Source: JAHECE01 sp963780675 (GTDB lineage: Bacteria; Actinomycetota; Actinomycetes; Actinomycetales; JAHECE01). From it: 64,000 bases of DNA. A model generated the notes under the pieces. It was not told the origin of the DNA. It did no database searches and worked only from the letters and a program-made list of their open reading frames with translations. Location of the stretch: assembly GCA_963780675.1 (NCBI GenBank), contig CAWACR010000008.1, positions 186,001 through 250,000 of the forward strand, written 5' to 3'. Shown one piece after another: positions 1-11,267 of this stretch; the stretch's first letter is position 1; every line of letters begins with the position of its first letter. The position numbers and the translations under genes are program-made.

Positions 1-2669
<2,669 letters not shown>

Positions 2670-2673
<4 letters not shown>

Positions 2674-3719
2674 AGATCGCGATCCGGTACGGCGCCACGC
2701 ACATCGACGCCGACGGCCACGTCACCGGGCACGACGCCGGGGCCACCCTCGTGCGCCGCCTCCTGCGGGTGTTCCCCGGGGCCCAGATCATCGGCCCCGG
2801 TCCGCGGCAGTGCGACGGGTTCGACGTGATCCCCCTGGAGTTCGTCGACGGCTCGGACACGGTCGTCATCAACATGGACGTCGTCGACTCGGTCGGCGTG
2901 TGGCAGACCCTCAAGGCGCACTGCGACGAGCCGCACCTCATGAACTTCGTGTGGTGGAGCACCTCGCAGTACGAGCACCCGGTCGAGCGAGCCGCCCTGG
3001 CGCTGTCCTGCGGGCTCTTCCCGACCTTCGCCAACTCCGAGCGCACAGCCACCGAGGTGCGCGAGATCGTCTCGGCGTGGACCATCCGGCCCGTCGCCGA
3101 GAAGGCGAAGATCGCCTGGGTCAACCTCGGCATCCGGCTCGAGCACGTCCAGCCCCGCCACGAACCGGCCGTTCCCGTGGTCCTCTACCCGGCCATCTAC
3201 CTCTCGGAGCGCAAGCAGCCGCAGCTCTTCCTCGACGTCGTCGAGCGGCTCGTCAAGCGCACACCGATCAAGGTGGAGGCCCGGCTGCACGAGTCGCACC
3301 TCATCAGCGAGAAGGCCATGCGTCTCTCGCGGCGCGACTGGGCGTGGGTGGGGCCCCTGACCGCGAGCCGGGAGGACTACTGGCACGCCCTCGCGCGCAC
3401 GACGGCGTTCCTCGCCACCGCGACCGAGGAGTCCTACGGCCTGGAGTACATCGAGGCGCTCGTCGCGGGCGCCGTCGGCGTCTTCCCCGACCGCCCGTGG
3501 GCGCGGGCGATCCTGCCCACCCGGTACCCGTTCTTCTACCGGACGCCGGCCGAGGCCGAGGAGCTGCTCTTCCGCGCCGTCACCGACACCGCGGCGTGCC
3601 GCCGTGAGCTCGACGCCGCGGCCGGTGGCTCCTTCGCGGAGTGGCTGCGCGCCCGCCACGACGACGACCTCTTCGAGAAGGCGATCGCCGACCGCGTGCA
3701 GGAGTGGTTCGGGGCCTGA
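2670..3719 (+). CDS. GT-B type glycosyltransferase family protein
   Basis: This 349-residue protein resembles retaining GT4-like glycosyltransferases with two Rossmann domains. The N-terminal half (about 1-165) is an acceptor-type domain. The C-terminal half has VVLYPAIYLSERKQ near residue 170, which fits the start of the nucleotide-sugar domain, and ATATEESYGLEYIEALVAG near 250, which fits the EX7E-type donor-sugar motif. No signal peptide or membrane segment is visible, so it is probably cytosolic. Its ATG overlaps the stop of the pyrophosphatase gene (ATGA), so the two are probably co-transcribed; no functional link is evident. Sugar donor and acceptor cannot be read from the sequence. A perfect inverted repeat follows the stop by about 40 bases. 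Confidence 0.7.
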
Positions 3720-3759
3720 GGCGCCCGCCCGGGGTCAGTGCCTGCGAGGTCGTCGCTTT

Positions 3760-3797
3760 GGCGCGAGATAGTCGGCCCGGATCGACTATCTCGCGCC
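3760..3797. repeat. Perfect 14-bp inverted repeat, terminator-like or REP-like
   Basis: Arms GGCGCGAGATAGTC (3760-3773) and its exact complement GACTATCTCGCGCC (3784-3797) flank a 10-base loop. It lies between the glycosyltransferase stop and the oxidoreductase start. It could terminate the upstream transcript (no T-run follows, which is common in high-GC actinomycetes), serve as an operator, or be a dispersed palindromic element; a genome-wide copy count would decide. Confidence 0.75.
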
Positions 3798-3857
3798 GGT
3801 CCGGCTACGTCGGGCCGACGACGGCGACCGCGCGCTGGGCGGGGGAGGATGGACGCC

Positions 3858-4739
3858 ATGAGCAACGGCACGGAGATCGGCGTCGTCTTCCCCCAGACCG
3901 AGATGCCCGCGGACCTCGGCGCGATCCGCGCCTTCGGCCAGGCCGCCGAGGCCCTGGGCTACCGCCACATCCTGGCCTACGACCACGTGCTCGGCGCCGA
4001 CCCGGCCGTGCATCAAGGCTGGTCGGGCGTTTACGACCTGCACTCGACCTTCCACGAGCCGTTCGTGCTCTTCGGCTTCCTCGCCGGGGCCACGTCCCTC
4101 GAACTCGCGACCGGGGTGATCATCCTTCCCCAGCGGCAGACCGTGCTCGTGGCCAAGCAGGCCGCGCAGGTCGACGTCCTCACGGGCGGCCGCCTCCGCC
4201 TCGGCGTGGGCATCGGCTGGAACCGCGTGGAGTACGAGGCGCTCGGTGAGGACTTCACCACCCGCGGGCGCCGGTTCGAGGAGCAGATCCTCCTCCTGCG
4301 CCGGCTCTGGACCGAGCCGTCCGTCACGTTCGACGGCGAGTTCGACCACGTCACGGGCGCGGGCCTCGCGCCCCTGCCGGTCCAGCGCCCCATCCCGCTC
4401 TGGATCGGCGGCTCGTCCGCGCCCGCCTATCGCCGCGTCGGCCGCCTCGCCGACGGCTGGTTCCCCCAACTGGCCCCCGGCCCCGCGCTCGACGACGCGC
4501 TCGCGCTCATCGCAACCTCCGCCGTCGACGCCGGCCGCGACCCGCGCGGGATCGGCATGCACGGCCGGATGTCCTGGCGTGGCAACCCCGACGCCCTCGT
4601 CGAGCGGACCCACCAGTGGCGCGACCTCGGCGCCTCCCACCTGTCGGTCAACACGATGGGCGCCGGCCTGCGAACCGTGGACGAGCACATCGACGCGCTG
4701 ACCTCGACGGCCGGGGCGCTCGGCCTGGTTACCCGTTGA
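3858..4739 (+). CDS. LLM-class (probably F420-dependent) oxidoreductase
   Basis: This is a 293-residue luciferase-like monooxygenase TIM-barrel protein of the actinobacterial group usually annotated as F420-dependent. It opens with EIGVVFPQTEMPADLGAIR, the first strand and helix of the barrel, and has the typical GRLRLGVGIGWNRVEYEALG block near residues 111-130, followed by a QRPIPLWIGG block. The ATG at 3858 is preferred over the in-frame ATG at 3849 because the purine-rich GGGGAGG (3842-3848) lies 9 bases upstream of it. It stands alone and converges on corA with a 3-base gap. The substrate is unknown; flavin rather than F420 use is possible. Confidence 0.8.
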   Translation: MSNGTEIGVVFPQTEMPADLGAIRAFGQAAEALGYRHILAYDHVLGADPAVHQGWSGVYDLHSTFHEPFVLFGFLAGATSLELATGVIILPQRQTVLVAKQAAQVDVLTGGRLRLGVGIGWNRVEYEALGEDFTTRGRRFEEQILLLRRLWTEPSVTFDGEFDHVTGAGLAPLPVQRPIPLWIGGSSAPAYRRVGRLADGWFPQLAPGPALDDALALIATSAVDAGRDPRGIGMHGRMSWRGNPDALVERTHQWRDLGASHLSVNTMGAGLRTVDEHIDALTSTAGALGLVTR

Positions 4740-4742
4740 CCG

Positions 4743-5831
4743 TCACAGCCATCCCCGCCGCCGGAACCACCCGAGCATCCCGATGACCACCACGCCGCAC
4801 ACCGCCCAGAAGGCGGGGTATGCCCAGGCCATGTCCAGCTCGGGGAAGTTGTGGAAGTTCATCCCGTAGACCCCGGCGAGGAAGGTCAACGGGATGAAGA
4901 TCGTGCCGATGATCGTCAGCACCTTCATGACCTCGGTCATCCGGAAGGACACCGACGACCGGTAGGACTCCGTCAGGTCCTTCGCCCGCTCGCGGTACGT
5001 CTCCGTGATCTCGATGACCTGCACGATGTGGTCGTAGAGGTCGTGGAGGTAGACCTTGGTGGTCTCGCTCATGCACTCGTGCGGGTCGCGCTGCAACGCG
5101 GCGACCACCTCGCGCATCGGCCACACGCTCCACCGCAGCAGGGCGAGCTGCCGCTTGATGCCCTGGATGGTGCTGAGCAGCGAGGCGTCCGCGTTCTCGA
5201 CGACGGCCGTCTCGAGCCGGTCCAGCTGCCCGTCGAACTGGTCGATGATCGGGAAGCACCCGTCGACGACGGCGTCCAGCAGCGAGTACACGAGGAAGCT
5301 GGCGTCGTTCGCCCGCAGGCGGGAACCCCGCGCGCTGATGCGCTGGCGGATCGGTTCCCAGACGTCGCTGCTCTCCTGCTGGAACGTGAGCACGGTCGTG
5401 TGGCCGAGGAAGATCGAGACCGGCGAGCTGTGCAACAGGCCGCCGGTGACGTGCAGCGCTCGCGTCGTGATGAACAGCCGGGCGTTCAGGTCGCTCCCCT
5501 CACCGCCGTACGCGTCGATCTTGGGGCGTTGAGAGCGGCTGAGCAGGTCCTCGATCGCGAGCGGGTGGAGCTCGTACTTGCGCGCGAGGGCGTTGACCGC
5601 GTCCATGTCGGCCAGGCCCGACACGTCGATCCAGCGCACCGCCGCCCACTCGGGCCGATGGTGCTCGAGGAAGTCCCCCAGGTCGTCGACGCGCTGCACG
5701 GTGACCTGGGCCAGGCTGTAGTCGACGCAGGTCACGACCTGTTCGCCCGCCGGCTGCAGCGCTCCGGCCGCCTCGTGCGCCACGGACGGCAGCCGCAACG
5801 CGCCGTCGTCCTTCGCCGCCGGTGCGCCCAT
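4743..5831 (-). CDS. corA: CorA family magnesium/divalent cation transporter
   Basis: This 362-residue protein has the CorA layout: a long cytoplasmic alpha/beta N-terminal domain and helical stalk, then two C-terminal membrane helices. The signature YGMNF ends the first helix near residue 320, which in this family forms the pore mouth for hydrated Mg2+. The second helix (about 335-358) is followed by a short basic tail. The start at 5831 is chosen because a strong GAGGAGG lies about 5 bases upstream; an in-frame start at 5894 would add 21 residues without a ribosome site. CorA proteins assemble as pentamers in the cytoplasmic membrane. The ion could also be Co2+, Ni2+ or Zn2+. Confidence 0.92.
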   Translation of the reverse strand: MGAPAAKDDGALRLPSVAHEAAGALQPAGEQVVTCVDYSLAQVTVQRVDDLGDFLEHHRPEWAAVRWIDVSGLADMDAVNALARKYELHPLAIEDLLSRSQRPKIDAYGGEGSDLNARLFITTRALHVTGGLLHSSPVSIFLGHTTVLTFQQESSDVWEPIRQRISARGSRLRANDASFLVYSLLDAVVDGCFPIIDQFDGQLDRLETAVVENADASLLSTIQGIKRQLALLRWSVWPMREVVAALQRDPHECMSETTKVYLHDLYDHIVQVIEITETYRERAKDLTESYRSSVSFRMTEVMKVLTIIGTIFIPLTFLAGVYGMNFHNFPELDMAWAYPAFWAVCGVVVIGMLGWFRRRGWL

Positions 5832-5935
5832 CCCCGCCTCCTCGTCCCGTGAACCCACCGCCGAAGGCGACGGCGAGCCTGACGCTACGCCCATGGGCCC
5901 AGGCCCGCAGCGACCGCCCGCGCGAGTATCGGCAG

Positions 5936-6181
5936 GTGGCCGGGTCCCCGCCGTCGTCCTCTGCGCGCACGCCGCAGCGACGCGCGACCCTGGAACGACG
6001 CATCCGTCTCCTGGTGGCGGCCATCATCGCCTACAGCGTGTTCGAGACCGTCGTCGCGCTCGCGGCCGCGCGCGCCGCGGACTCCAGCGCTCTCCTCGGC
6101 TTCGGCCTGGACTCCGTGGTCGAGGTGGTCTCTGCCGTGATCGTGGCCTGGGGCGTGGAGGCGTGGCAGGGCGACACGTGA
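5936..6181 (+). pseudogene. Truncated cation-transporter (CDF-like) fragment
   Basis: An 81-codon frame from a GTG encodes two hydrophobic helices containing YSVFETVVALAAARAADS and LLGFGLDSVVEVVSAV. These match the first membrane helices of short cation diffusion facilitator-type transporters, where the GxxxDS...E residues line the metal path. Such proteins have about 200 or more residues and several more helices; this one stops after the second. No remaining helices are recognisable before the CorC gene on the opposite strand (ends at 6242), so it looks like a decayed remnant. A functional two-helix protein is possible but unlikely. Confidence 0.55.
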
Positions 6182-6241
6182 GTCACCAGGTGGACGGACG
6201 CCGGCGGATCCGCGCGGCGAGCACGGTGGGTCGCTCGTCCG

Positions 6242-7618
6242 CTACCCGCCGCTCGACCCATCGGTGGAGTCCCCACCGGTGTGCTCGCGAGGGGCGCCGC
6301 CGGACTCGGAACCGTCCGGCCCGGCCGCGTCGCGGACACCTGCGGCGACGACGACCGCTCGCACCTCCACACGGCTGATCCGGCGACGGACCACCTCGGT
6401 GACGAGGAGGTCGTGCCCGTCCACGCGCACGACGTCGCCCACGGACGCCAGCCGGCCGAGGCGGTCGATGACGTAGCCGGCGACGGTCTCGTACGGCCCG
6501 TCCGCCAAGCGGACGCCGGTGTGCTCGCCGAAGTCCTCGATGGTGAGGCCGGCATCGACGCTCAGGGCGCCGTCGGGCCGGCGGGTCCACGCCCGCTCGT
6601 GGCGGTCGTACTCGTCGCGGATGTCCCCGACCAGCTCCTCCACCAGGTCCTCGAGCGTGACGATCCCGTCGGTCCCCCCGTACTCGTCCACCACGACGGC
6701 GATGTGCACGCCCTCCGACCTCATGCGCGAGAGCGTCGGGAGGAGGCGGTTCGTGGACGGCACCTGGAGGATCTCCCGCGTGAGGTGGGCGACGGTGGCG
6801 TCGGGTGCGGCGTCGAGCAGGTCACGGACGTGCAGGAAGCCGCGTACGTCGTCGAAGTCCGCGCCGATCACCGGATAGCGGGAGAACGGGCGGTCCCGGA
6901 TGACCGCGCGCGCCTCCGCGACGGTGAGGCGGGCGGGCATGAAGGCGACCTCGCCGCGGGGGCGCATGACCTCACGCAGGGACCTGTCGGCCGAGTCGAA
7001 GACGTCCTTGAGGATGCGGCGCTCGTCGTCGGCCAGGCTCTCGTGGGCGATCACCATGTCGCGCAACTCCTCCTCGGTCATCTCCTCCGACGTCGCGGTG
7101 GGGTCGCCCCCGAGGAGGCGGACGACGGCGTTCGTCGAGATCGAGAGCAGCCACACCACCGGGCGCATGAGGGTCGCGAAGCGGTCGAGCGGCGGGCCCA
7201 CCACGAGCGCCACGCCGGTCGCGCGCTGGAGGGCGAACCGCTTCGGGACGAGTTCGCCCAGCACGAGCGAGAGGTAGGCGATGACGAGGGTGAGTCCCAC
7301 CAGCGAGACGGTCTGCGCCGCAGCGGTCGACAGCCCGAGGCCCTCCAGCGCGGGCACGAAGTCCGGCGCCAGCGTCGACGCGCCGTACGCGGCCGAGAAG
7401 AACCCGGCGACGGTCACGCCGATCTGCACCGCCGCGAGGAAGCGGTTCGGGTCGCGGGCGACGGCCGCCACGCGCCGCCCCCGGTGGCCGTGCCGTTCCA
7501 GCCGGTCGATCTGGCTCTCGCGGAGCGAGACGAGGGCGAGCTCGGTGCCGGCGAAGAGGCCGCCGACGAAGATGAAGACCAACACCAGCGCGATGTTGAG
7601 CCAGGTGTCCTGGTCCAT
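6242..7618 (-). CDS. CNNM/CorC (HlyC) family transporter with CBS domains
   Basis: This 458-residue membrane protein has the standard order: an N-terminal CNNM transmembrane domain (about 1-190, three to four helices, beginning LNIALVLVFIFVGGLFAGTE), a CBS pair (about 205-330, containing FSRYPVIGADFDDVRGFLHV) and a C-terminal CorC/HlyC domain (about 345-425). The family is linked to Mg2+ or other divalent cation efflux; the old name haemolysin is misleading. The ATG at 7618 is preferred because GGAGG lies about 11 bases upstream; an in-frame GTG at 7645 lacks a ribosome site. The C-terminal tail is Gly/Ser/Asp-rich. CorA is nearby, so two magnesium-type transporters lie within 3 kb, but the fragment between them rules out a simple operon. 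Confidence 0.9.
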   Translation of the reverse strand: MDQDTWLNIALVLVFIFVGGLFAGTELALVSLRESQIDRLERHGHRGRRVAAVARDPNRFLAAVQIGVTVAGFFSAAYGASTLAPDFVPALEGLGLSTAAAQTVSLVGLTLVIAYLSLVLGELVPKRFALQRATGVALVVGPPLDRFATLMRPVVWLLSISTNAVVRLLGGDPTATSEEMTEEELRDMVIAHESLADDERRILKDVFDSADRSLREVMRPRGEVAFMPARLTVAEARAVIRDRPFSRYPVIGADFDDVRGFLHVRDLLDAAPDATVAHLTREILQVPSTNRLLPTLSRMRSEGVHIAVVVDEYGGTDGIVTLEDLVEELVGDIRDEYDRHERAWTRRPDGALSVDAGLTIEDFGEHTGVRLADGPYETVAGYVIDRLGRLASVGDVVRVDGHDLLVTEVVRRRISRVEVRAVVVAAGVRDAAGPDGSESGGAPREHTGGDSTDGSSGG

Positions 7619-7835
7619 CAGGCCGGCCGCCTCCGGGCCGAGCACAGCCGAGCCGGGCGGTCGTGGCGCGCCTTCGTCGGGAGGGGGCCGTCGGGACTGT
7701 CGGGATCACCCATGCCGCCGAGTACACAGAGAGCGCGGGCTCCTCGTCAACCCGGCCGGCCCCCTCCCGGGCTCACGCGGTCACCGCTCCCCCGCCCCGC
7801 TGGGCCATGCTGGGGGCGTGGACTCCCCGGACGGC

Positions 7836-8429
7836 ATGCGCACCCACTTCTGGTGGCGGCCCGGCTGGGCCCCCGATCGCCCGTACCTGACCTGGCACGT
7901 CCTGCCGGATGCCGAGGTGATCGCCCAGGTCCGAGCCCTGCAGGACCGCCTGGCCGGGGTCGGCAACCTCGCCGTGGTCGCCCCCGAGCGCCTGCACGTC
8001 ACCGGTCCCGGGGTGGGTTTCGCCGACACCCTCCCGCCGGACCGGGTCGCGGCGATGGTCGCTGCGGCCGGCCGCGCGCTCGCCGACATCCCGGCGTTCA
8101 CCGCACGGGTCGGCGGGCCGGCGGTGGCCGACGCCGCCGTCTACCTCCCCGTCGACGCCGCCCCCCTCACCGGTGTGCGGCGCGCGCTGCGCGACGCCCT
8201 GCGGACGGCGGGGCTCGAACCGCCCGGGGCCGACGACGAGCGCTACCGCCCCCACCTCACCCTCGCCTACGCGACGGGCCCCGGGTCGCGGCGAGAGGTC
8301 GCGGAGCGGCTCGCCGGCGTGCCGTGGTCGGGCGCGGAGTGCCGCGTCGGGGCGGCCCACCTCCTGGCCCTGCGCATGGTGCCACCCACCTACGACTGGC
8401 TGGTGCGCGCCGTCGTGCCGCTCGGCTGA
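7836..8429 (+). CDS. 2'-5' RNA ligase family protein (2H phosphoesterase)
   Basis: This 197-residue protein shows the two HxT motifs that define 2H phosphoesterases: RLHVTG near residue 53 and PHLTLAY near residue 139. The two histidines act on 2'-5' or cyclic phosphodiester bonds in RNA or nucleotides. It starts MRTHFWWRPGW, a form seen in actinobacterial members; a GTG at 7818 could add six residues. It is divergent from the CorC-type gene. The physiological substrate of bacterial members is mostly unknown. Confidence 0.8.
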   Translation: MRTHFWWRPGWAPDRPYLTWHVLPDAEVIAQVRALQDRLAGVGNLAVVAPERLHVTGPGVGFADTLPPDRVAAMVAAAGRALADIPAFTARVGGPAVADAAVYLPVDAAPLTGVRRALRDALRTAGLEPPGADDERYRPHLTLAYATGPGSRREVAERLAGVPWSGAECRVGAAHLLALRMVPPTYDWLVRAVVPLG

Positions 8430-8521
8430 GGCCGCCGCGGAAGACGCTCGAAGGCCTCGCTCCGACACGAGGTGGCCCGTGCCGAGCGACGACAACCCCG
8501 CCGACGCCACCCCGCCGTCTG

Positions 8522-10891
8522 CTACATCCCGTGGGCCATGTCGACGAAGCGCGCGTAGTGCCCCTGGAACGCCACGGTGACGGTGTCGGTGGGCCCGTTG
8601 CGGTGCTTGGCGACGATGAGATCCGCCTCGCCGGCGCGCGGGGACTCCTTCTCGTAGGCGTCCTCGCGGTGCAGCAGGATGACCATGTCGGCGTCCTGCT
8701 CGAGGCTGCCGGACTCGCGCAGGTCGCTCATCTGGGGCTTCTTGTCGGTGCGCTGCTCCGGACCACGGTTGAGCTGGGAGATGGCAATGACCGGCACCTC
8801 GAGCTCCTTGGCGAGGAGCTTGAGCGCCCGGGAGAACTCGCTGACCTCCTGCTGACGTGACTCCACCCGCTTGCCCGAGGACATGAGCTGGAGGTAGTCG
8901 ACGACGATGAGCTTCAGGTCGTGCCGCTGCTTGAGGCGACGGGCCTTCGCCCGGATCTCCATGAGCGACATGTTGGGGCTGTCGTCGATGAACAGCGGGG
9001 CCTCGGAGACCTTGCCCATCGTGCTCGCGAGCCGCGTCCAGTCCTCGTCGCGCATCGTGCCCTTGCGCATGTTCTGCAGGAGCACGCCCGACTCCGCGGA
9101 CAGCAGACGCATCGTGATCTCGGTCCGGCTCATCTCCAGCGAGAAGATGACGGCCGTCTGCTGGTTCTTGATCGCGGCCGCACGGCAGATGTCCAGGCCC
9201 AGGGTGGAGTTGTGCGTCGGGATCATGGCGCGCGATGCCAGGTAGAGGTGCGAAGCGTGCTCGATCTCGACACACCGCACCGGAACGCTCGGGACCGCCC
9301 GAACGCCCGTGATGAACCGCGCGCCTCGCCGTGGGGTCGCGCGAGTGGCTCGTTCCTTGTGCGCAAGCTTCTTGCGCTCGAGCGCGAAGACCTCGTCGGC
9401 TGTTGTGAACGTGATCGTGAAGGCCGTCGAGGAGTCGGCTCGCCGCCCGCGGACCGGGCGCGTGGAGAGCCCTGAGCGGTAGCCGAGGCTGTGGATCAAC
9501 TCGCGGACGTCGAGCGCGAGTCGCTCGTTCGTCACCGTGAACTGGACCGCTCCCGTCGGGTTGACCGTCCCGTCCGTATCGAGCAGCCCCGCGAGCAGCT
9601 CCCGTCTCTGCCTCTCGCTCCCACGCAGGTACGACGCCGGAATGTGCGCGTCGTCGGACAGACCGAGGCCGACGACGGCGCTGCCGACGTCGTCCGGCGA
9701 CCAGCCCAGTCCCTCGATCCTCATCGCGATCTCCGGGTCGGCGGAGGTGAACCGGGCACCGGCACTGTGCCCGTCCCCGAGCCAGACGCCGAGGACGTAG
9801 GGCTCGATGGGCAGGTCGAGCTCCTCCAGCGCCAGCGGCCGCGCGTTGGTGACGCAGTGGTTGAGCCGCGCCTCCGCCGTCTGGCACCGCAGCGTCGAGG
9901 CGATCTCCGCCGTCGTCCGAACCTCGGCGAACGTGCGCTGTCTGCGGGCGCGGCCGTGTCCCGCGGCGGTCGCCTGCGCGGACCTCCGCGAGGCACGGGT
10001 CTCCGTGAGCCACTGGTGCTGGGCGTCGGCCACGATCCGTGTGCCGTCGTCGAACGTCACCTCGAAGCACGGGCGTTCGGTCATCACCTCGGTGGCCGCA
10101 ACGACCCGGGTGGGTGTGCCATCGGCCGCTATCAGCAGGTCCCCGACCTGCACCTCACCCATCGTGGTCCAGCCGTGGGGGGTGGCGAGCGGGGTGTCGA
10201 GGGCGAGCGCCTTCCCGATCGCCGGACGCGCCGCGACGATGATCATCTGTCCCGGGTGCAGCCCGTTGGTCAGCCGATCGAGGTCCGCGAAGCCCGTGGG
10301 CACGCCCACGAGCCCCTCGCCCCGGCTCGAGGCGGCGTCGATCTCCTCCATCGTCGCGTTGATGACGTCGCGCAGCGGGAGGTAGTCCTCGCTGGCCCGC
10401 CGCTCGGTGACGGCGTAGACCTCCGCCTGCGCGGCGTTGACCAGCTCGTCGACGTCGCCACCGTCCGTCGCGTACCCGAGCTGGGCGATCCGAGTGCCCG
10501 CGTCGACGAGCCGCCGGAGCACGGACCGCTCGCGCACGATCCGCGCGTAGTAGCCGGCGTTCGCGGCCGTCGGCACCGAGGAGATGAGCGTGTGCAGGTA
10601 CGGCGCTCCCCCGATCCTGCTGATCTGGCCCCGCTTGGCGAGCTCCGCCGAGACGGTGACCGCGTCCGCCGGCTCTCCGCGCGCGTACAGGTCCACGACG
10701 GCCTCGTAGACCATCTCGTGCGCCGGCCGGTAGAAGTCGGTCCCGCGGATGACCTCGACGACGTCGGCGATCGCGTCCTTCGACAGGAGCATCCCACCGA
10801 GGACGCTCTGCTCCGCCGTGATGTCCTGCGGCGGCGTCCGGTCGAACGACTCCCGCTCCGGCCCCACCGTCTGCAGCTCCGTGATGGACAT
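8522..10891 (-). CDS. dnaB: Replicative DNA helicase DnaB, interrupted by an in-frame intein
   Basis: DnaB is the hexameric 5'-3' helicase of the replication fork. The 789-residue precursor contains the N-terminal domain (about 20-125, with QSVLGGMLLS), the linker, and the RecA-like ATPase domain starting near residue 190. The Walker A loop is split: GQMIIVAARPAIGK ends at residue 227 and STLGLDICRAAA resumes at 562, the intein lying between Lys and Ser. Later motifs KLIVVDYLQLM and SQLNRGPEQR are intact. Removing the 334-residue intein leaves about 455 residues, normal for DnaB. The ATG at 10891 is preferred because GAGGGAG precedes it; a GTG at 10912 would place that site inside the gene. 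Downstream of the rpsF-rplI operon is its usual actinobacterial place. Activity depends on protein splicing, because the ATP-binding loop is broken in the precursor. Confidence 0.96.
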   Translation of the reverse strand: MSITELQTVGPERESFDRTPPQDITAEQSVLGGMLLSKDAIADVVEVIRGTDFYRPAHEMVYEAVVDLYARGEPADAVTVSAELAKRGQISRIGGAPYLHTLISSVPTAANAGYYARIVRERSVLRRLVDAGTRIAQLGYATDGGDVDELVNAAQAEVYAVTERRASEDYLPLRDVINATMEEIDAASSRGEGLVGVPTGFADLDRLTNGLHPGQMIIVAARPAIGKALALDTPLATPHGWTTMGEVQVGDLLIAADGTPTRVVAATEVMTERPCFEVTFDDGTRIVADAQHQWLTETRASRRSAQATAAGHGRARRQRTFAEVRTTAEIASTLRCQTAEARLNHCVTNARPLALEELDLPIEPYVLGVWLGDGHSAGARFTSADPEIAMRIEGLGWSPDDVGSAVVGLGLSDDAHIPASYLRGSERQRRELLAGLLDTDGTVNPTGAVQFTVTNERLALDVRELIHSLGYRSGLSTRPVRGRRADSSTAFTITFTTADEVFALERKKLAHKERATRATPRRGARFITGVRAVPSVPVRCVEIEHASHLYLASRAMIPTHNSTLGLDICRAAAIKNQQTAVIFSLEMSRTEITMRLLSAESGVLLQNMRKGTMRDEDWTRLASTMGKVSEAPLFIDDSPNMSLMEIRAKARRLKQRHDLKLIVVDYLQLMSSGKRVESRQQEVSEFSRALKLLAKELEVPVIAISQLNRGPEQRTDKKPQMSDLRESGSLEQDADMVILLHREDAYEKESPRAGEADLIVAKHRNGPTDTVTVAFQGHYARFVDMAHGM
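9209..10210 (-). mobile_element. DnaB intein, class 3-like, with LAGLIDADG homing endonuclease
   Basis: The 334-residue intein (DnaB precursor residues 228-561) starts with Ala (ALALDTPLATPHGW) instead of the usual Cys or Ser. Its splicing blocks hold the set that defines class 3 inteins: Trp at intein residue 67 (ADAQHQWLT), Cys at 313 (PVRCVEIEH) and Thr at 332 in the end motif MIPTHN, followed by the extein Ser. In class 3 inteins the internal Cys makes the first thioester-type attack. The middle carries two LAGLIDADG-type motifs, YVLGVWLGDG (about residues 138-147) and LLAGLLDTDG (about 205-214), so the endonuclease that spreads the intein to empty dnaB alleles may be active. Insertion is in the P-loop GK|S, a known DnaB intein site. 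Confidence 0.92.
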
Positions 10892-11267
10892 GCGCTCCCT
10901 CGTCCTCCGCACCTGCAGCCAGGTCTACATCCGACCACCGACATCGACCCCCGGACACGCGACGGGCGCCGGCTCCGACGGCGGTCCCCGGCACGGCCGA
11001 TAGTGCCCGGCCTGTGCTGTGGCTCCGCCCTCGTCGCCGACGGCAACCCTGCCGCTGCGCCCGAGAGCAAACTACGCGCCGTCCGTCCGTCCCCCAACAG
11101 GACCCCGCCCACCTCCTGGGGAGAACCCTCGGTAACCTGGGGACACCCTGTGGACGGCCACCCAGGTTGTCCACAGTCGGTGGATGACCATGGGGATAAC
11201 CCGCCCAGGAACTCCCCGGATTGCCGCGATCGCGCGCCTCCCGCCCTGTGCAGACTGTGGATGAACA
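10892..11267. promoter_or_regulatory. dnaB / MATE divergent intergenic region with DnaA-box-like sites
   Basis: This 376-base stretch holds no gene. It contains one perfect DnaA box, TTGTCCACA (11167-11175), and weaker matches TGTGGACGG (11149-11157) and TGTGGATGA (11256-11264). All three lie closer to the MATE gene than to dnaB. They could let DnaA regulate dnaB or the MATE gene, or could titrate DnaA. Promoter elements for the two divergent genes cannot be assigned with confidence. Confidence 0.45.

Noticed and set aside
6281..8860. A long plus-strand open frame opposite the CorC-type gene
   Set aside because: It crosses three well-supported genes on both strands and contains no recognisable domain.
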